Shown in pieces: positions 52,303-61,515 of a stretch of DNA of 64,000 nucleotides; position 1 is the stretch's first letter, and every line of letters begins with the position of its first letter. Source of the DNA: Ravibacter sp964559125 (lineage in GTDB: Bacteria > Bacteroidota > Bacteroidia > Cytophagales > Spirosomataceae); assembly GCA_964559125.1 (NCBI GenBank), contig CAZLGW010000011.1, forward strand, positions 62,001 through 126,000, written 5' to 3'. A program made the translations under genes and the position numbers. The notes under the pieces were generated by a model that saw only the letters and a program-made list of their open reading frames with translations, ran no database searches and was not told the DNA's origin.

Positions 52303-54411
52303 TTATTCCTTCAGCTTTTCGACGGAAGCCTTTATTGTACCGTCTACTTTGGAAGCCGTGCTTTCGATAGCTTTTGCCAGGGCAGGAGATTTTTTGAGTG
52401 CATCAGGCGCTTTCTTCAGTCCTTTCCCTATACCGTCGATAATGGCTTTCTGGGAAGAAACCCCGTAGCTTCCGGCTGATCCGAGCAAGGCAGTCAGTTC
52501 GGCTGCGTTTCCTCTTGCCGCGATCACATAGGCGGCATCTTCCAGGAACTTATTCCCGTCTGCGTTATCGCTGAAGAATGATTTTTTTGCCAGCAGGTTG
52601 ACAAACGCCAGCGATGAGCCCACATTCGAGCTGAGCACGGCAGTGCGGTAGAGCGGCTGTGATGCATAGCGCCCGAGTATGGAGGCAAGCGCTTCCTGAA
52701 CCTGGGCCCCCTGGAACTGTCCGAGGCTGAGTGCGGCCTGCAGCACCACCCGGTCGTCTTTGTCGTTGGCAAGTTCGAGCAGGTCGGGCAGGTTCTGGGC
52801 AAATCTCTCGGAAAGTATCGCACCATGGATACGAACGCCTTCGCTGGCATCTTTCAGGGCAGCTTTGGCCAGGGAGGCATCCAGCCCGCCAAGTCCGTCG
52901 ATAGCATAAAGCGTGTGAAGCCTTCCTCTCGGGTCCTGGTGGGATGCAAACTGCTCTTTAAGGGCCGGCAAGATAGACTTATCCTGTCTTTCAAGGATCA
53001 GGCGCTGGGCGGTAAGCCTCCACCACTGGTTGGGATGCCCCAGGTATTCCACCAGTTCGGCAGTGGTTTTAGAGCCGAGGTTAACGTTTTTAAGGTCACG
53101 TTTGGCGCCGTCAGCAGGGAAGATGCGGTAGATGCGGCCTTTGTCGCTCCCTTTGGCAAAATCCATTTCTTCTTTCAGGTCGTCGGGGATAGACACAGGG
53201 GTTTCGATATGCTGCATGTACATATCTACCAGGTAGAGATAGCCGTCGGGAGCAGAATACAAAGTAGTGGGCCGGAACCAGGAGTCGGTAGAAGCCAGGA
53301 ACTCGCGGTTTTCCTCGCCTTTGCCCCGGGTGGCTTCGAATTCAGCTTTCCCCGGGTTCTTTTTCAGGACTGTGCGGTGCACCAGGTTACCGGCAACCTC
53401 GGCTGTGAATATCGATCCGTAGTATTCTTCCGGGAATGCGTCCCCGCCGTAGTAAGTCCCGCCGGAAGCGCCGGTGAAGTGGCCTTCAGGCCATTCTGTA
53501 CGGTTGAGCCCGAGTGAATCGTAATTATGCTGGCGGCGACGGCTGCGCTCGGCCCTCCAGTAGGGCGGAGGGGTTCTCTGGAACATGACATCGTCTTCGT
53601 AAATTTTTACGCTGCCCCTGGTGGAGGGTAGATAGGCATGTCTTTTGAGGTACCTGCCGGCTATGGGAGCCTGCTGGATATAGAGCGTATTCTGGGAGAA
53701 AAACCTGTTCCCCCAGTCGTCGATGGCAAGGCCGAACTGGCCATTGCCCGATTCGGTCTCGAATTTGTCGTTGTCGAGCCTGAAGCGGAAGTCGCCTCCT
53801 CCTACGTTCAGCTTTCCGGCTGAAGGATTGCTGGTCCTGCTTACCGATCCGGCCTGCCCGTTGTTGTTGGCGTAGATCCAGTTGTCTACCCCGAACCGGA
53901 AGCTGGTGATCTGGGCTTCGGAGTTACGGTCGAAGAAGCCGGTAAACAGCACCTCTTTGATGTCTGCTTTGTGGTCGCCGGTAGTATCTTTCAGGTAGAA
54001 GATCTCCGGGGCGGCAGCCACCAGGAGCCCACCTTTCCAGGGGAAGATGCTGGTAGCGCTGGGAAGCTTGTCGGCAAAAATCACCGATGTATCTATCTTC
54101 CCGTCGCCGTCCGTGTCTTTGAGGAATTTAATGAGCCCCTTGGGGTTGAGGGTGTCGGCCTGCCAGGGGTAGTCGGCCATTTCAACGACATATACATCCC
54201 CGTTCTCATCCATGATCATATCGACGGGCGACTGCACATGCGGCTCGGTAGCAAACGGTTCTATGGAAAATCCTTCTTTCAGTTCGAATTTTTTAAGTGC
54301 ATCTTCAACCGACAGTCCTTCAGGATATTTAGGAGGCTCCTGGCAGGATACCATCGTCAGCAGGGTTGCCGCCACAGGTAATGCGGTGTAAAGGCGGGTG
54401 TTTTTATTCAT
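52303..54411 (-). CDS. PVC-type membrane-bound dehydrogenase, without cytochrome domain
   Basis: 702 residues from ATG 54411. A lipoprotein signal ends in TMVSCQ. The N-terminal 420 residues form a beta-propeller of the PVC-type (planctomycete) dehydrogenase family: FELKEGFSIEPFATEP, VQSPVDMIMDENGDVYVVEM, FRFGVDNWIYANNNG, LYLVDMYMQH. The C-terminal 250 residues are HEAT-like repeats. Usual members end with a haem-binding CxxCH domain, but here the protein ends at KLKE with no such motif. The missing electron carrier may be supplied by the neighbouring HiPIP. The longer frame to 54510 lacks a good start. Substrate unknown, probably a sugar or polyol. Confidence 0.88.
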   Translation of the reverse strand: MNKNTRLYTALPVAATLLTMVSCQEPPKYPEGLSVEDALKKFELKEGFSIEPFATEPHVQSPVDMIMDENGDVYVVEMADYPWQADTLNPKGLIKFLKDTDGDGKIDTSVIFADKLPSATSIFPWKGGLLVAAAPEIFYLKDTTGDHKADIKEVLFTGFFDRNSEAQITSFRFGVDNWIYANNNGQAGSVSRTSNPSAGKLNVGGGDFRFRLDNDKFETESGNGQFGLAIDDWGNRFFSQNTLYIQQAPIAGRYLKRHAYLPSTRGSVKIYEDDVMFQRTPPPYWRAERSRRRQHNYDSLGLNRTEWPEGHFTGASGGTYYGGDAFPEEYYGSIFTAEVAGNLVHRTVLKKNPGKAEFEATRGKGEENREFLASTDSWFRPTTLYSAPDGYLYLVDMYMQHIETPVSIPDDLKEEMDFAKGSDKGRIYRIFPADGAKRDLKNVNLGSKTTAELVEYLGHPNQWWRLTAQRLILERQDKSILPALKEQFASHQDPRGRLHTLYAIDGLGGLDASLAKAALKDASEGVRIHGAILSERFAQNLPDLLELANDKDDRVVLQAALSLGQFQGAQVQEALASILGRYASQPLYRTAVLSSNVGSSLAFVNLLAKKSFFSDNADGNKFLEDAAYVIAARGNAAELTALLGSAGSYGVSSQKAIIDGIGKGLKKAPDALKKSPALAKAIESTASKVDGTIKASVEKLKE

Positions 54412-54463
54412 GTCCGATTTGTTAATTAAATATTGAGTTGCGGTCTTGATTTGAATATGATTT

Positions 54464-55492
54464 TTACTTTTTTGGTTTCCATTTTTTAGGTAGGGAAAGC
54501 GACCATACATCGTTTACCAGGGGAGGGGTCATGCCGCCGGCCACCCAGAGCTTGTCCTTGTATACGAAAGTTGCATGGGCATGCCGTTCTTTCCAGGTAG
54601 CCTGTCCGTCTCCGTATTTTGCCCAGTTCACCCCGTCGCGGCTATACCACGCGTCGTCCCAGTTTTTGGAAGGGTTGTTTGACCATCCGCCCAAAACCCA
54701 GATATGATCGCGGTATATGGCCGTAGTAAACCAGAGACGTTCATGCCAGGGGCCATTTCCGGTAAGCTGTTTCCAGTCTTTCCCGTTTTCCGAAACCCAC
54801 ACGTCGTTACGCGCTTCATAGGTAGGCGTATAGTTTCCGCCGCCCATGAGGTATAGCTTATTGCGGTGGGCTATAACCTGGTGATAGGCTCTCGGAGCCC
54901 ATGCCGATGAGGCTGCAACCTGCGTCCAGCTTTTGCCGTCTTCAGAAACCCAGATGTCGTTTTTAAGGCTGGAGTTGTCTCCAAAGTAGTAGTTCTCCGT
55001 ACCTCCGAACAGCCAAAGCTTTCCCCTGAACTCTACCAATGCCCCGGCGAGTCTGGCCGACCATGGCGCTTTTCCCTCTGCCTGCCAGTTGATACCGTCA
55101 GTTGAAGACCAGATTTCATTTCCTGCTTCATGCCCGGGCAGGCGGCCGTTATACCATCCTCCCATCATCCACATCCTGCCCTTGAATACGGCAGCCATCG
55201 GGAAATCGCTGTGTTTCCAGGGAGCGTTTTCATTGATCAGCTCCCAGTCTTTCCCGTTGTGCGACCGCCATATATCGCGCGGGGGGGCTTCATCCGATCT
55301 GAACCAGCCGCCGAGTATCCACATCTGGTCTTTATAGACAAGCTGGGCCTGCGAATCTCGCGCGCGCCAGGCGGCCGACGGGGTTTCCTGCTGCCAGGAA
55401 GGAGTTTGTGAAAATCCGGGAATCGCCGGTACCAGCGCCAGAATAGCAAGGGTAAGTGTAGTTCCCAAAGTTTTTAAACCGGCACGCAGCAT
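54464..55492 (-). CDS. Kelch-repeat exported protein
   Basis: 342 residues with a signal peptide (about 1-28). Six kelch-like blades repeat the pattern QMWILGGW, RMWMMGGWYN, KLWLFGGTE, KLYLMGGGNY, HIWVLGGWSN, KLWVAGGM, about 45-55 residues apart, so it should form a beta-propeller. No galactose-oxidase type copper ligands were noticed, so a scaffold or sugar-binding role is as likely as an enzyme. It lies between the ThuA-like and PVC-type genes in the operon. I chose ATG 55492 because the further upstream start is a TTG. Confidence 0.85.
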   Translation of the reverse strand: MLRAGLKTLGTTLTLAILALVPAIPGFSQTPSWQQETPSAAWRARDSQAQLVYKDQMWILGGWFRSDEAPPRDIWRSHNGKDWELINENAPWKHSDFPMAAVFKGRMWMMGGWYNGRLPGHEAGNEIWSSTDGINWQAEGKAPWSARLAGALVEFRGKLWLFGGTENYYFGDNSSLKNDIWVSEDGKSWTQVAASSAWAPRAYHQVIAHRNKLYLMGGGNYTPTYEARNDVWVSENGKDWKQLTGNGPWHERLWFTTAIYRDHIWVLGGWSNNPSKNWDDAWYSRDGVNWAKYGDGQATWKERHAHATFVYKDKLWVAGGMTPPLVNDVWSLSLPKKWKPKK

Positions 55493-55529
55493 GTTTATTC
55501 CTGTTGTTTTTTTATTTTTGATCAATGTT

Positions 55530-56318
55530 TCAATTCGCGGCCCAGGTCAGCGCGTTTACGATCAACTGTCTGAACTGAGATTCGGAAAAATCCTTCGGAT
55601 ACCCCAGCGAAGTATAAAAAACTTTTCCTCCGTAGTCGTTCTTCCGGGTCCAGGCCGCAGGCTCTTTCACGTTAGGCGTGCTTCCGGTCAGGATTACCTC
55701 CGCCTTGGGATCAATCAGGGGACTTACCAGGTAGGTTGACCCGCTGCTTTTCCATGGTTTCGGCGAAATACCTTTCAGGATCGGATGCCCGGCATTTTCC
55801 GGTTTTACTTCTACGAGAGTCCCCAACGGCTCAGGTTCATAGCCTTTGTTCTCATGTCCCAGGATATCAGCAACAAATCCCCACCAGGCCTCATGTCCTT
55901 CAACTGCCATTTTCCCTCTAACAGAGAATCCATGATTGGCCGTCCGGATACCCACTACAGGCTTCCCTGATTTGATAAAAGACTTTATTTTTTCCATCTG
56001 GGCATGTGGAAGCGCCACCCGGCGGCAGAATACGACCAGCACATCGGCCTTATCCAGGGCATTCAGGCTTTCGAAGCGGAAGCTCTCATGGTTACCGCTA
56101 CCCTTTAAAACCGTTGTGTTGAACAACCCGGCTTTCTGCAGGCTGTCGGCAAAAGGCGGAATAGTGATGTGGGCCTCGTAGTTGAGAGGGTCTTCGCTGA
56201 TCAGGAAAACAATATTTTTTCTTTGTCCAAACAGCAAATTGACGTTCAAGAGACTGACAGCCAGGATAAAGATGATCAGGAAGGAGCTTTTTGGGGTAAG
56301 TGATTTGAAATGTTTCAT
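55530..56318 (-). CDS. ThuA-like domain protein, exported
   Basis: 262 residues with a signal peptide (about 1-31). The ThuA-like domain, a class I glutamine-amidotransferase fold, begins with IVFLISEDPLNYEAHITIPP and includes LVVFCRRVALPHAQM, VVGIRTANHGFS and VFYTSLGYPKDFSESQFRQL. These proteins bind or modify sugars in other systems (trehalose utilisation); the reaction is not known. It is paralogous to the ThuA gene at 60625. Its end overlaps neither neighbour; 5 bases separate it from the AXE-like gene upstream. Confidence 0.87.
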   Translation of the reverse strand: MKHFKSLTPKSSFLIIFILAVSLLNVNLLFGQRKNIVFLISEDPLNYEAHITIPPFADSLQKAGLFNTTVLKGSGNHESFRFESLNALDKADVLVVFCRRVALPHAQMEKIKSFIKSGKPVVGIRTANHGFSVRGKMAVEGHEAWWGFVADILGHENKGYEPEPLGTLVEVKPENAGHPILKGISPKPWKSSGSTYLVSPLIDPKAEVILTGSTPNVKEPAAWTRKNDYGGKVFYTSLGYPKDFSESQFRQLIVNALTWAAN

Positions 56319-56323
56319 GATGT

Positions 56324-57406
56324 CTACTTTAAAACTTCATCGATTTTCTTATAGGCCAGTTCCCGGACTTCCAGCGGGAAATCGTGGCCGGCGTCGGGGT
56401 AGTGGACTTCCATACGGTCATTTGCCTTCAGTAATTTGTATACAAGGCGGGCGCTGGCTTCTCCTTTCTTTATTCCTTCGACGTTAAAATTGCCGTCGTT
56501 TACAGGGGAATTCGAGAAAAAATACCGGGGGGCTATAGCAGCGATGACTTCGTCGAAATTGAACGGCATGCGGGCCGGATCGAGCCCGAACCGGTCGCGC
56601 ACCAGGGGCATGTAGCGGTCCTGCGCCCAGGCGCCTAGCTTGCCGCCATATCGTTCGGTAACACTCTTGCCTGCGTCGTAGTATTCAAAAGGGGTCCAGC
56701 CGCAGCTGGAGACGACGATCTTTACCCGCTCGTCGAATGCCCCCAGGAACATGGCGGTATGCCCGCCCAGGGAGTGGCCGATAGCGCCTATTTTTCCTGC
56801 GTCGACATCAGGTCTGGACTGCAGGTAATCGATACAGCGGATGTTGTTGAAAACAGACTGCATGACGCCCGACTCGAACCGGTCGTTGGAAAAGTCATGC
56901 CCGGTAAGCTCTCCGAAACTGGGATAATCGGGGGCAAGCACAATATACCCGCGGTAAGCCAGCTCTGTAGCGGTGGCCCGGTTGGGACCGGCTGCCGAGC
57001 TGTCGGTAAGGAATTTTCCTTTGGCCCCCGTGCCATGCAATGCGATCACGGCGGGAACCCTGCTCCCTTTCGGGAGATTGTTAGGGATATACAGTAAGGC
57101 GGGGACTATTTCGCCGGGATAAGATTGCACGTGTATGGTATACCTGTCGAAAAGCCTGCCTTTCAGCGTATCAATAAAGGTAATTGTTGGAGCAGGCAGG
57201 TCTTTCATGTCGGGCAGGGGGCCTGTGACCTCCTGGATACCTGCAAGGATCTGCATTCTCTTCAGAGGCCAGTCGCCTGCCTTTTTAATACTCTTTACAG
57301 TTCCTCCGGATGTCTTGTATCCGAGTATTGCGGGCGACTGCGCCGATGCCCGGATACATCCGGCGATGTACAGGCAAAACAGTATAATTTTAAAAGGTAC
57401 GCGCAT
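56324..57406 (-). CDS. Acetyl-xylan-esterase-like alpha/beta hydrolase, exported
   Basis: 360 residues. Signal peptide about 1-23. Alpha/beta hydrolase fold with nucleophile elbow GHSLGGH (Ser in the middle), oxyanion region PAVIALHGTGAKGKFL, and a late acid/His pair (YPDAGHDFP). It resembles AXE1 and dienelactone-hydrolase families that remove acetyl groups from sugars. It is related to the C-terminal half of the fusion protein at 58814. It is the middle gene of the first ThuA-AXE-ceramidase set. Confidence 0.88.
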   Translation of the reverse strand: MRVPFKIILFCLYIAGCIRASAQSPAILGYKTSGGTVKSIKKAGDWPLKRMQILAGIQEVTGPLPDMKDLPAPTITFIDTLKGRLFDRYTIHVQSYPGEIVPALLYIPNNLPKGSRVPAVIALHGTGAKGKFLTDSSAAGPNRATATELAYRGYIVLAPDYPSFGELTGHDFSNDRFESGVMQSVFNNIRCIDYLQSRPDVDAGKIGAIGHSLGGHTAMFLGAFDERVKIVVSSCGWTPFEYYDAGKSVTERYGGKLGAWAQDRYMPLVRDRFGLDPARMPFNFDEVIAAIAPRYFFSNSPVNDGNFNVEGIKKGEASARLVYKLLKANDRMEVHYPDAGHDFPLEVRELAYKKIDEVLK

Positions 57407-57433
57407 TGTATCAGGGCATAAGCCGGAGAGAGC

Positions 57434-58792
57434 CTATTTATTTTGAGTTTTTGGAATCCTGACAGTTTCGTTCAAAAGTCTTGCGGCAGCCTCGATCAGG
57501 ATCAGACCTGCGTCGTCAGCGCCTACCGTACCCGATTCCATTTCATATCCTCCCTTGGCTTTTTCGCCGGGAGGGGCTACATAATGTACGCCGTTACCGT
57601 TTGAATAGCCCAGCACGAGCGTATGGGGAAAGGGAGACCTGCTACGGATGGCAGTTCCCATATCCGTAAGCGGTTCGCCCGGGAGCGTAACGATCGCCAG
57701 CGGCCCGATGGAAAGGGCCTGCACTTCGGCCATGACCAGGTCATCCCCGATTCTCTTTTTCCCTTTTTCATCAAGCGGTAAGGCGGCTTTGGCTCTCCTG
57801 ACAACGACTGAGTCGGTAGCCAGCTGAACACTGAGATCGAAGGCGCCCCTGGCTCTTTTGGCTATTCCCGCACCCATTTCATTGACGGCCTCACGCCCTC
57901 TCCTCCACGGGTTGATATCCCCGGTAGCCCCCTGCAGGAATATGGCCTTCCCTCCCAGGGTAGCCTGGACCTGCTTTGTGGCCTCTCCCGGCCAGTCGGC
58001 AGAGATCTCGTCCGAATAAGGATAGATCGATACCGAGTGTACGGACATATGATAAATGGACACGATGTTTTTTCCTGCTGCATCCCTGAAAGAAACCAGG
58101 CTCATGGTCCTGTCTATCGGGCCGTAGTTGCTGCCGTCGGTAAGAACATCGGGATTATAGGCCTCATGCTTGACGCTGTACCCTTTCGGGATGCTGTTCT
58201 GAAGTACACCCCATTTTGGCCTTACCGGCCTGCGGTTGTTGGCATAGGCCGATATGTCGGCTTTCCCGATCCAGATAGTAGCCGGTTGAAGCTTACTGTC
58301 AGCTTCCCGGGCTGCCAGCACCACGTTGTCGAGCAGTTTCTGCATCCATTTCTTAAACGGGGGGTGATCGTTCTGCGCCGGCATGTACCGTATTGCCCAC
58401 CAGGTATCGTCCTCCAACCCCCGGTAGCCTTTTTGATAGACGGGCGCCCAGGGAGCAGAATGCGTGTGCGTGGCGCTTACCATGATGTTGTTCTCCGGTA
58501 TTTTCAGAGCCGCACCAACGGCCTTACGGATCTCATGTGTAGCAGATTCGCCGGCATCTACCAGGTCAAGGCTGACGATAACGCTTTTGGAGGCGCCGTC
58601 GCTGATCACGAGTACTCTTGTCAGGAGCGGATCGTTTACTTTCGGGTACGCTTTGCCGGTTATCCAGTTTTTAACGGCCAGGTCGGGTGTGATATCCTTT
58701 TCGCCATACCCGACGGAAAGGGCGACATTCCCGGAAAAAGCAAAGATGCCTGTGCAATGCACCAGCAGGGTTGCCAATAATATTCTCATCAT
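57434..58792 (-). CDS. Neutral/alkaline ceramidase-family protein, exported
   Basis: 452 residues with a signal (about 1-22). Family signs: VGYGEKDITPDL, the metal motif THTHSAP, HMSVHSV, GATGDINPW, LPGEPLTDMG and GYSNGNGVHYV. In the hexapeptide position the family GDVSPN is GDINPW, so the nucleophile serine is replaced by Asn. Zinc-ligand histidines appear kept. It may be an amidohydrolase with other chemistry or a different substrate. It lies between the SGNH-AXE fusion gene (21-base gap) and the AXE-like gene (27-base gap). Confidence 0.85.
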   Translation of the reverse strand: MMRILLATLLVHCTGIFAFSGNVALSVGYGEKDITPDLAVKNWITGKAYPKVNDPLLTRVLVISDGASKSVIVSLDLVDAGESATHEIRKAVGAALKIPENNIMVSATHTHSAPWAPVYQKGYRGLEDDTWWAIRYMPAQNDHPPFKKWMQKLLDNVVLAAREADSKLQPATIWIGKADISAYANNRRPVRPKWGVLQNSIPKGYSVKHEAYNPDVLTDGSNYGPIDRTMSLVSFRDAAGKNIVSIYHMSVHSVSIYPYSDEISADWPGEATKQVQATLGGKAIFLQGATGDINPWRRGREAVNEMGAGIAKRARGAFDLSVQLATDSVVVRRAKAALPLDEKGKKRIGDDLVMAEVQALSIGPLAIVTLPGEPLTDMGTAIRSRSPFPHTLVLGYSNGNGVHYVAPPGEKAKGGYEMESGTVGADDAGLILIEAAARLLNETVRIPKTQNK

Positions 58793-58813
58793 TTATAATT
58801 CATCATTCAAAAT

Positions 58814-60592
58814 TCATAATTCTCTGAGCGCCTGGTCAATAAACCGGTATGCCTCCTCACGAGCCTGCTTTGGGAAGCTATGATCGGCATCCGGGTAAAT
58901 CACCTGTAGTTTTTCCCTGGCGTTCAGGAAACTATATCCCATTTGTGCGAGCCAGATACCCTCTTTAACGCCGTTGACATCAAAATTTTTATCCCCGACA
59001 GGAGAAGAGGAGAAAAAAGCCCTGGGGGCGATAGCCTGAAGCAACTCGTGAAACTCGAAAGGCTTTCTGCTTCCGTCGAATCCATATTTTGACCAAAGCG
59101 GCATATACCTGTCCTGGGCGAAGGGACCGAGGCGGCCTCCGTATTTTTCTTCCGCTACCGGGCCGATGTCATAGTAATCGAGTAGGGTCCAGCCGCAGCT
59201 GCTGACGGTTACTTTCACGCGGGTATCGAAGGCAGAAAGGAAAATGGCATTGTGCCCGCCGAGCGAATGGCCGATAGCCCCGATCCTGGAGCCATCCACA
59301 AAATCAAGCTGCTGTAACAGGTCGATACAGCGGATATGGTTGAAGATGCCCTTCATTGTGCCGGATTCATAATCGTCCGCGCCGAAATCGTAGGGAACGG
59401 CGTCTCCGAAACTGGGATAGTCAGGAGCAATGACCACATACCCTCTTTGTGCAAGCTCTTTTCCATACCCCAGGTTCTGACGTGATTTTTCATAGGAGCC
59501 CTCGCCATCTACGCTTTTTTTACCGGGCATATCCGTTTCATGCAGCGCCAGCATGGCCGGCAGCTTTCCGCCCGGCCTGGCCGAAGCGGGTATATAAAGG
59601 TAGGCAGATACGATCTCGCCGGGTTTTACAGTGATACGGATATTGAGGCGCTTATAGTCGGCTGTTACGAGCGAATCGATTACTTCGAAAGACGGAGCAG
59701 GCAGCTTTGTGCGGGGCAGCGGGCCCATTACCGATTCCATCCGGGCATTTACCTGCGCCCGGTATTTATTCCAGTCGCCGGGCTTTTTGACCGTATAGGG
59801 AGCGCCATTCGCATCTTTGGTCACCAGTACAGGCTTCTCTGCAGGCTTTTTCCCGCGCAGCACTTTCTCTATTTCGGTAGTGAGCGATTCGGCTATAAGC
59901 CGTTGCCCTTCATCGTTGGGGTGCAGTTGATCTTCAAACAAAACCGCAGCCGATTGCCCGCTGGTGTTATGGAAATGTTCAAAAGTAGCCTGGTTATTGA
60001 CGAACCCGGTTTTATACCGCTTCGCCAGCTTTTTGACTTCAGCCACGTATTCCATCAGGCGGTCGTGCAGGAAGTCCTGGTCTCCGGGCCGGTAGCCGTT
60101 GGTAGCCATTAAAATCACCCTGGTCCCGCGGGCCTGCAGGGTTTCGATCATGAAGCTCATATTGTTGCGGAACTTATCCAGCGATATCCTGGAAGGGTCG
60201 CCCTCTTTTTTGGTATCAATGTAAGCATCGTTGGCTCCGAACCCGATGATAACCAGGTCGGGGTTATGGTCGAGTACCTGGGCCTGGAACCTGTCCTGGG
60301 CATGTGCAATGCGTGCAGTAGGCTTATTGTCGATCCTTCTGCCTGTATGGCTACCTCCCACGCCGGAATTGATCACGACGGCGTGAATCCCTTTTTCCCT
60401 GAGCAGGTCGGGCAGTCTCTGGGCAAAGACGCGCTGAATAGTCTTTCGTTCGGCAGTGATCGAATTGCCGAAGGCTACGATTTTCAGGGGATTTTCAGCG
60501 GTCTGCGTCCTGCCGGATACGGGAATGCACAGGATCAGCAGCCAGGCAAAGGCAGCCCCCCGGAGGATATTCTGTGATAGGAGAGATGTCAT
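58814..60592 (-). CDS. SGNH hydrolase / acetyl-xylan-esterase fusion protein, exported
   Basis: 592 residues. A signal peptide (about 1-30) is followed by an SGNH/GDSL hydrolase (about 35-240) with VAFGNSITAE (block I), NSGVGG (block II), GFGANDAY (block III) and the late DQLHPND (block V, Asp-His pair). A second domain (about 265-592) is an AXE1-like alpha/beta hydrolase with GHSLGGH and YPDADHSFP. Both types remove acyl groups from sugars, so the protein could deacylate two positions. I chose ATG 60592 as a longer frame overlaps the upstream ThuA gene. Fusion looks genuine, with no stop or frame change between the halves. Confidence 0.88.
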   Translation of the reverse strand: MTSLLSQNILRGAAFAWLLILCIPVSGRTQTAENPLKIVAFGNSITAERKTIQRVFAQRLPDLLREKGIHAVVINSGVGGSHTGRRIDNKPTARIAHAQDRFQAQVLDHNPDLVIIGFGANDAYIDTKKEGDPSRISLDKFRNNMSFMIETLQARGTRVILMATNGYRPGDQDFLHDRLMEYVAEVKKLAKRYKTGFVNNQATFEHFHNTSGQSAAVLFEDQLHPNDEGQRLIAESLTTEIEKVLRGKKPAEKPVLVTKDANGAPYTVKKPGDWNKYRAQVNARMESVMGPLPRTKLPAPSFEVIDSLVTADYKRLNIRITVKPGEIVSAYLYIPASARPGGKLPAMLALHETDMPGKKSVDGEGSYEKSRQNLGYGKELAQRGYVVIAPDYPSFGDAVPYDFGADDYESGTMKGIFNHIRCIDLLQQLDFVDGSRIGAIGHSLGGHNAIFLSAFDTRVKVTVSSCGWTLLDYYDIGPVAEEKYGGRLGPFAQDRYMPLWSKYGFDGSRKPFEFHELLQAIAPRAFFSSSPVGDKNFDVNGVKEGIWLAQMGYSFLNAREKLQVIYPDADHSFPKQAREEAYRFIDQALREL

Positions 60593-60624
60593 AACAAAAG
60601 TAAAGAGAGTACTGTTGCAACTTT

Positions 60625-61407
60625 TCAGTGACCGAGTGACCATTCGATGGCGTTTTTGAGCAGGGTAGTAAACTGAGTGTTTTTAAAGTCGTCGGGATAG
60701 CCGAGCGCCGTATAAAAAACCGGGCTGCCGTCGGCAGTTTTCCGGGTCCAGGCGAAGGGCTCTGTTACATTTACCGTACTGCCGGTCAGAAGGACCGTCG
60801 CGATAGTGTCAATTAACGGGGCGACTTTGTATACCTGCCCGTTACTTCGCCATGGCTGATCGGGGTCGATACCTCTCAGGATGGGATGCCCGGCCTGCTC
60901 CCGGATCACCCTGACATCCGTTCCCAGTTCTTCCGGCTCATACCCCCGGTTTTCACAGCCCAGTATTTCGGGCACGAAACCCCACCAGTCCTCGTATCCT
61001 TCGGCTACGGTATCCCTGACCGAAAAACCATGGTTGGCAGTCCTGAGGCCTATAAGCGGCCTGCCTTTTTTAAGGTAGCTTTTGATAGCCTGCATCTGCT
61101 CCGGCTTCAGGGCAAGCCGCCTGCAGAATACCACCAGCAGGTCGGCATCTTCAAGCGCTTCCAGCCCGGGAAAATGATGCGCTTCGAGCTTTTCGCCTTC
61201 CCCGAGAAGAACGGAAGTTTTGTACTGATGCTCTTCCGACAGGCTCTTCGCAAAAGGCGGAATGGTCTCGGTAGCCTTATAGTTGAGCGGATCCTCGCTG
61301 ATAAGGAAAACGATGTGAGGAACGTGTTCCGCTTCGCCTGGTTTTTGCTGGCAGGAAAATAGCGCAGCAAAAAGAAGTATGATAAAGAGATAAGATTTAT
61401 TTTTCAT
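60625..61407 (-). CDS. ThuA-like lipoprotein
   Basis: 260 residues. Lipoprotein signal ending in LFSCQQK. The ThuA-like domain matches its paralogue at 55530 nearly stretch for stretch: IVFLISEDPLNYKATETIPP, LVVFCRRLALKPEQM, GLRTANHGFSV, VFYTALGYPDDF. Starting at ATG 61407, the codon itself touches an 8-base tandem repeat that reaches to 61466. A longer frame through that repeat begins at TTG 61422. Copy-number changes there could alter expression. Confidence 0.87.
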   Translation of the reverse strand: MKNKSYLFIILLFAALFSCQQKPGEAEHVPHIVFLISEDPLNYKATETIPPFAKSLSEEHQYKTSVLLGEGEKLEAHHFPGLEALEDADLLVVFCRRLALKPEQMQAIKSYLKKGRPLIGLRTANHGFSVRDTVAEGYEDWWGFVPEILGCENRGYEPEELGTDVRVIREQAGHPILRGIDPDQPWRSNGQVYKVAPLIDTIATVLLTGSTVNVTEPFAWTRKTADGSPVFYTALGYPDDFKNTQFTTLLKNAIEWSLGH

Positions 61408-61466
61408 TAGACAATTAGACAATTAGACAATTAGACAATTAGACAATTAGACAATTAGACAATTAG
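61406..61466. repeat. Tandem repeat of ACAATTAG, seven copies plus a partial
   Basis: Seven perfect 8-base units occupy 61411-61466, with a partial unit up to the start codon of the ThuA-like gene. The unit is not a multiple of three and repeats of this kind slip easily during replication. It forms most of the 5' untranslated region or, with TTG starts, part of the N-terminus. Confidence 0.9.
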
Positions 61467-61471
61467 TCCCG

Positions 61472-61489
61472 CCCCGATAGTTATCGGGG
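61472..61489. repeat. Small palindromic hairpin CCCCGATA/TATCGGGG
   Basis: Perfect 8-base arms with a 2-base loop, between the tandem repeat and the upstream gene. Similar CCCGATA palindromes are, to my recollection, frequent dispersed elements in Bacteroidota genomes. It may also act as a weak terminator after the gene at 61516. Confidence 0.55.
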
Positions 61490-61515
61490 ATCGGAAGCGA
61501 TGATTTAATTCATAA

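Noticed and set aside
58037..58780. 247-residue plus-strand frame
   Set aside because: It is antisense to the ceramidase-family gene and shows no protein-like motif.
61406..61466. Possible CRISPR array
   Set aside because: The units are 8 bases long with no spacers and no cas genes are near, so it is a simple tandem repeat.
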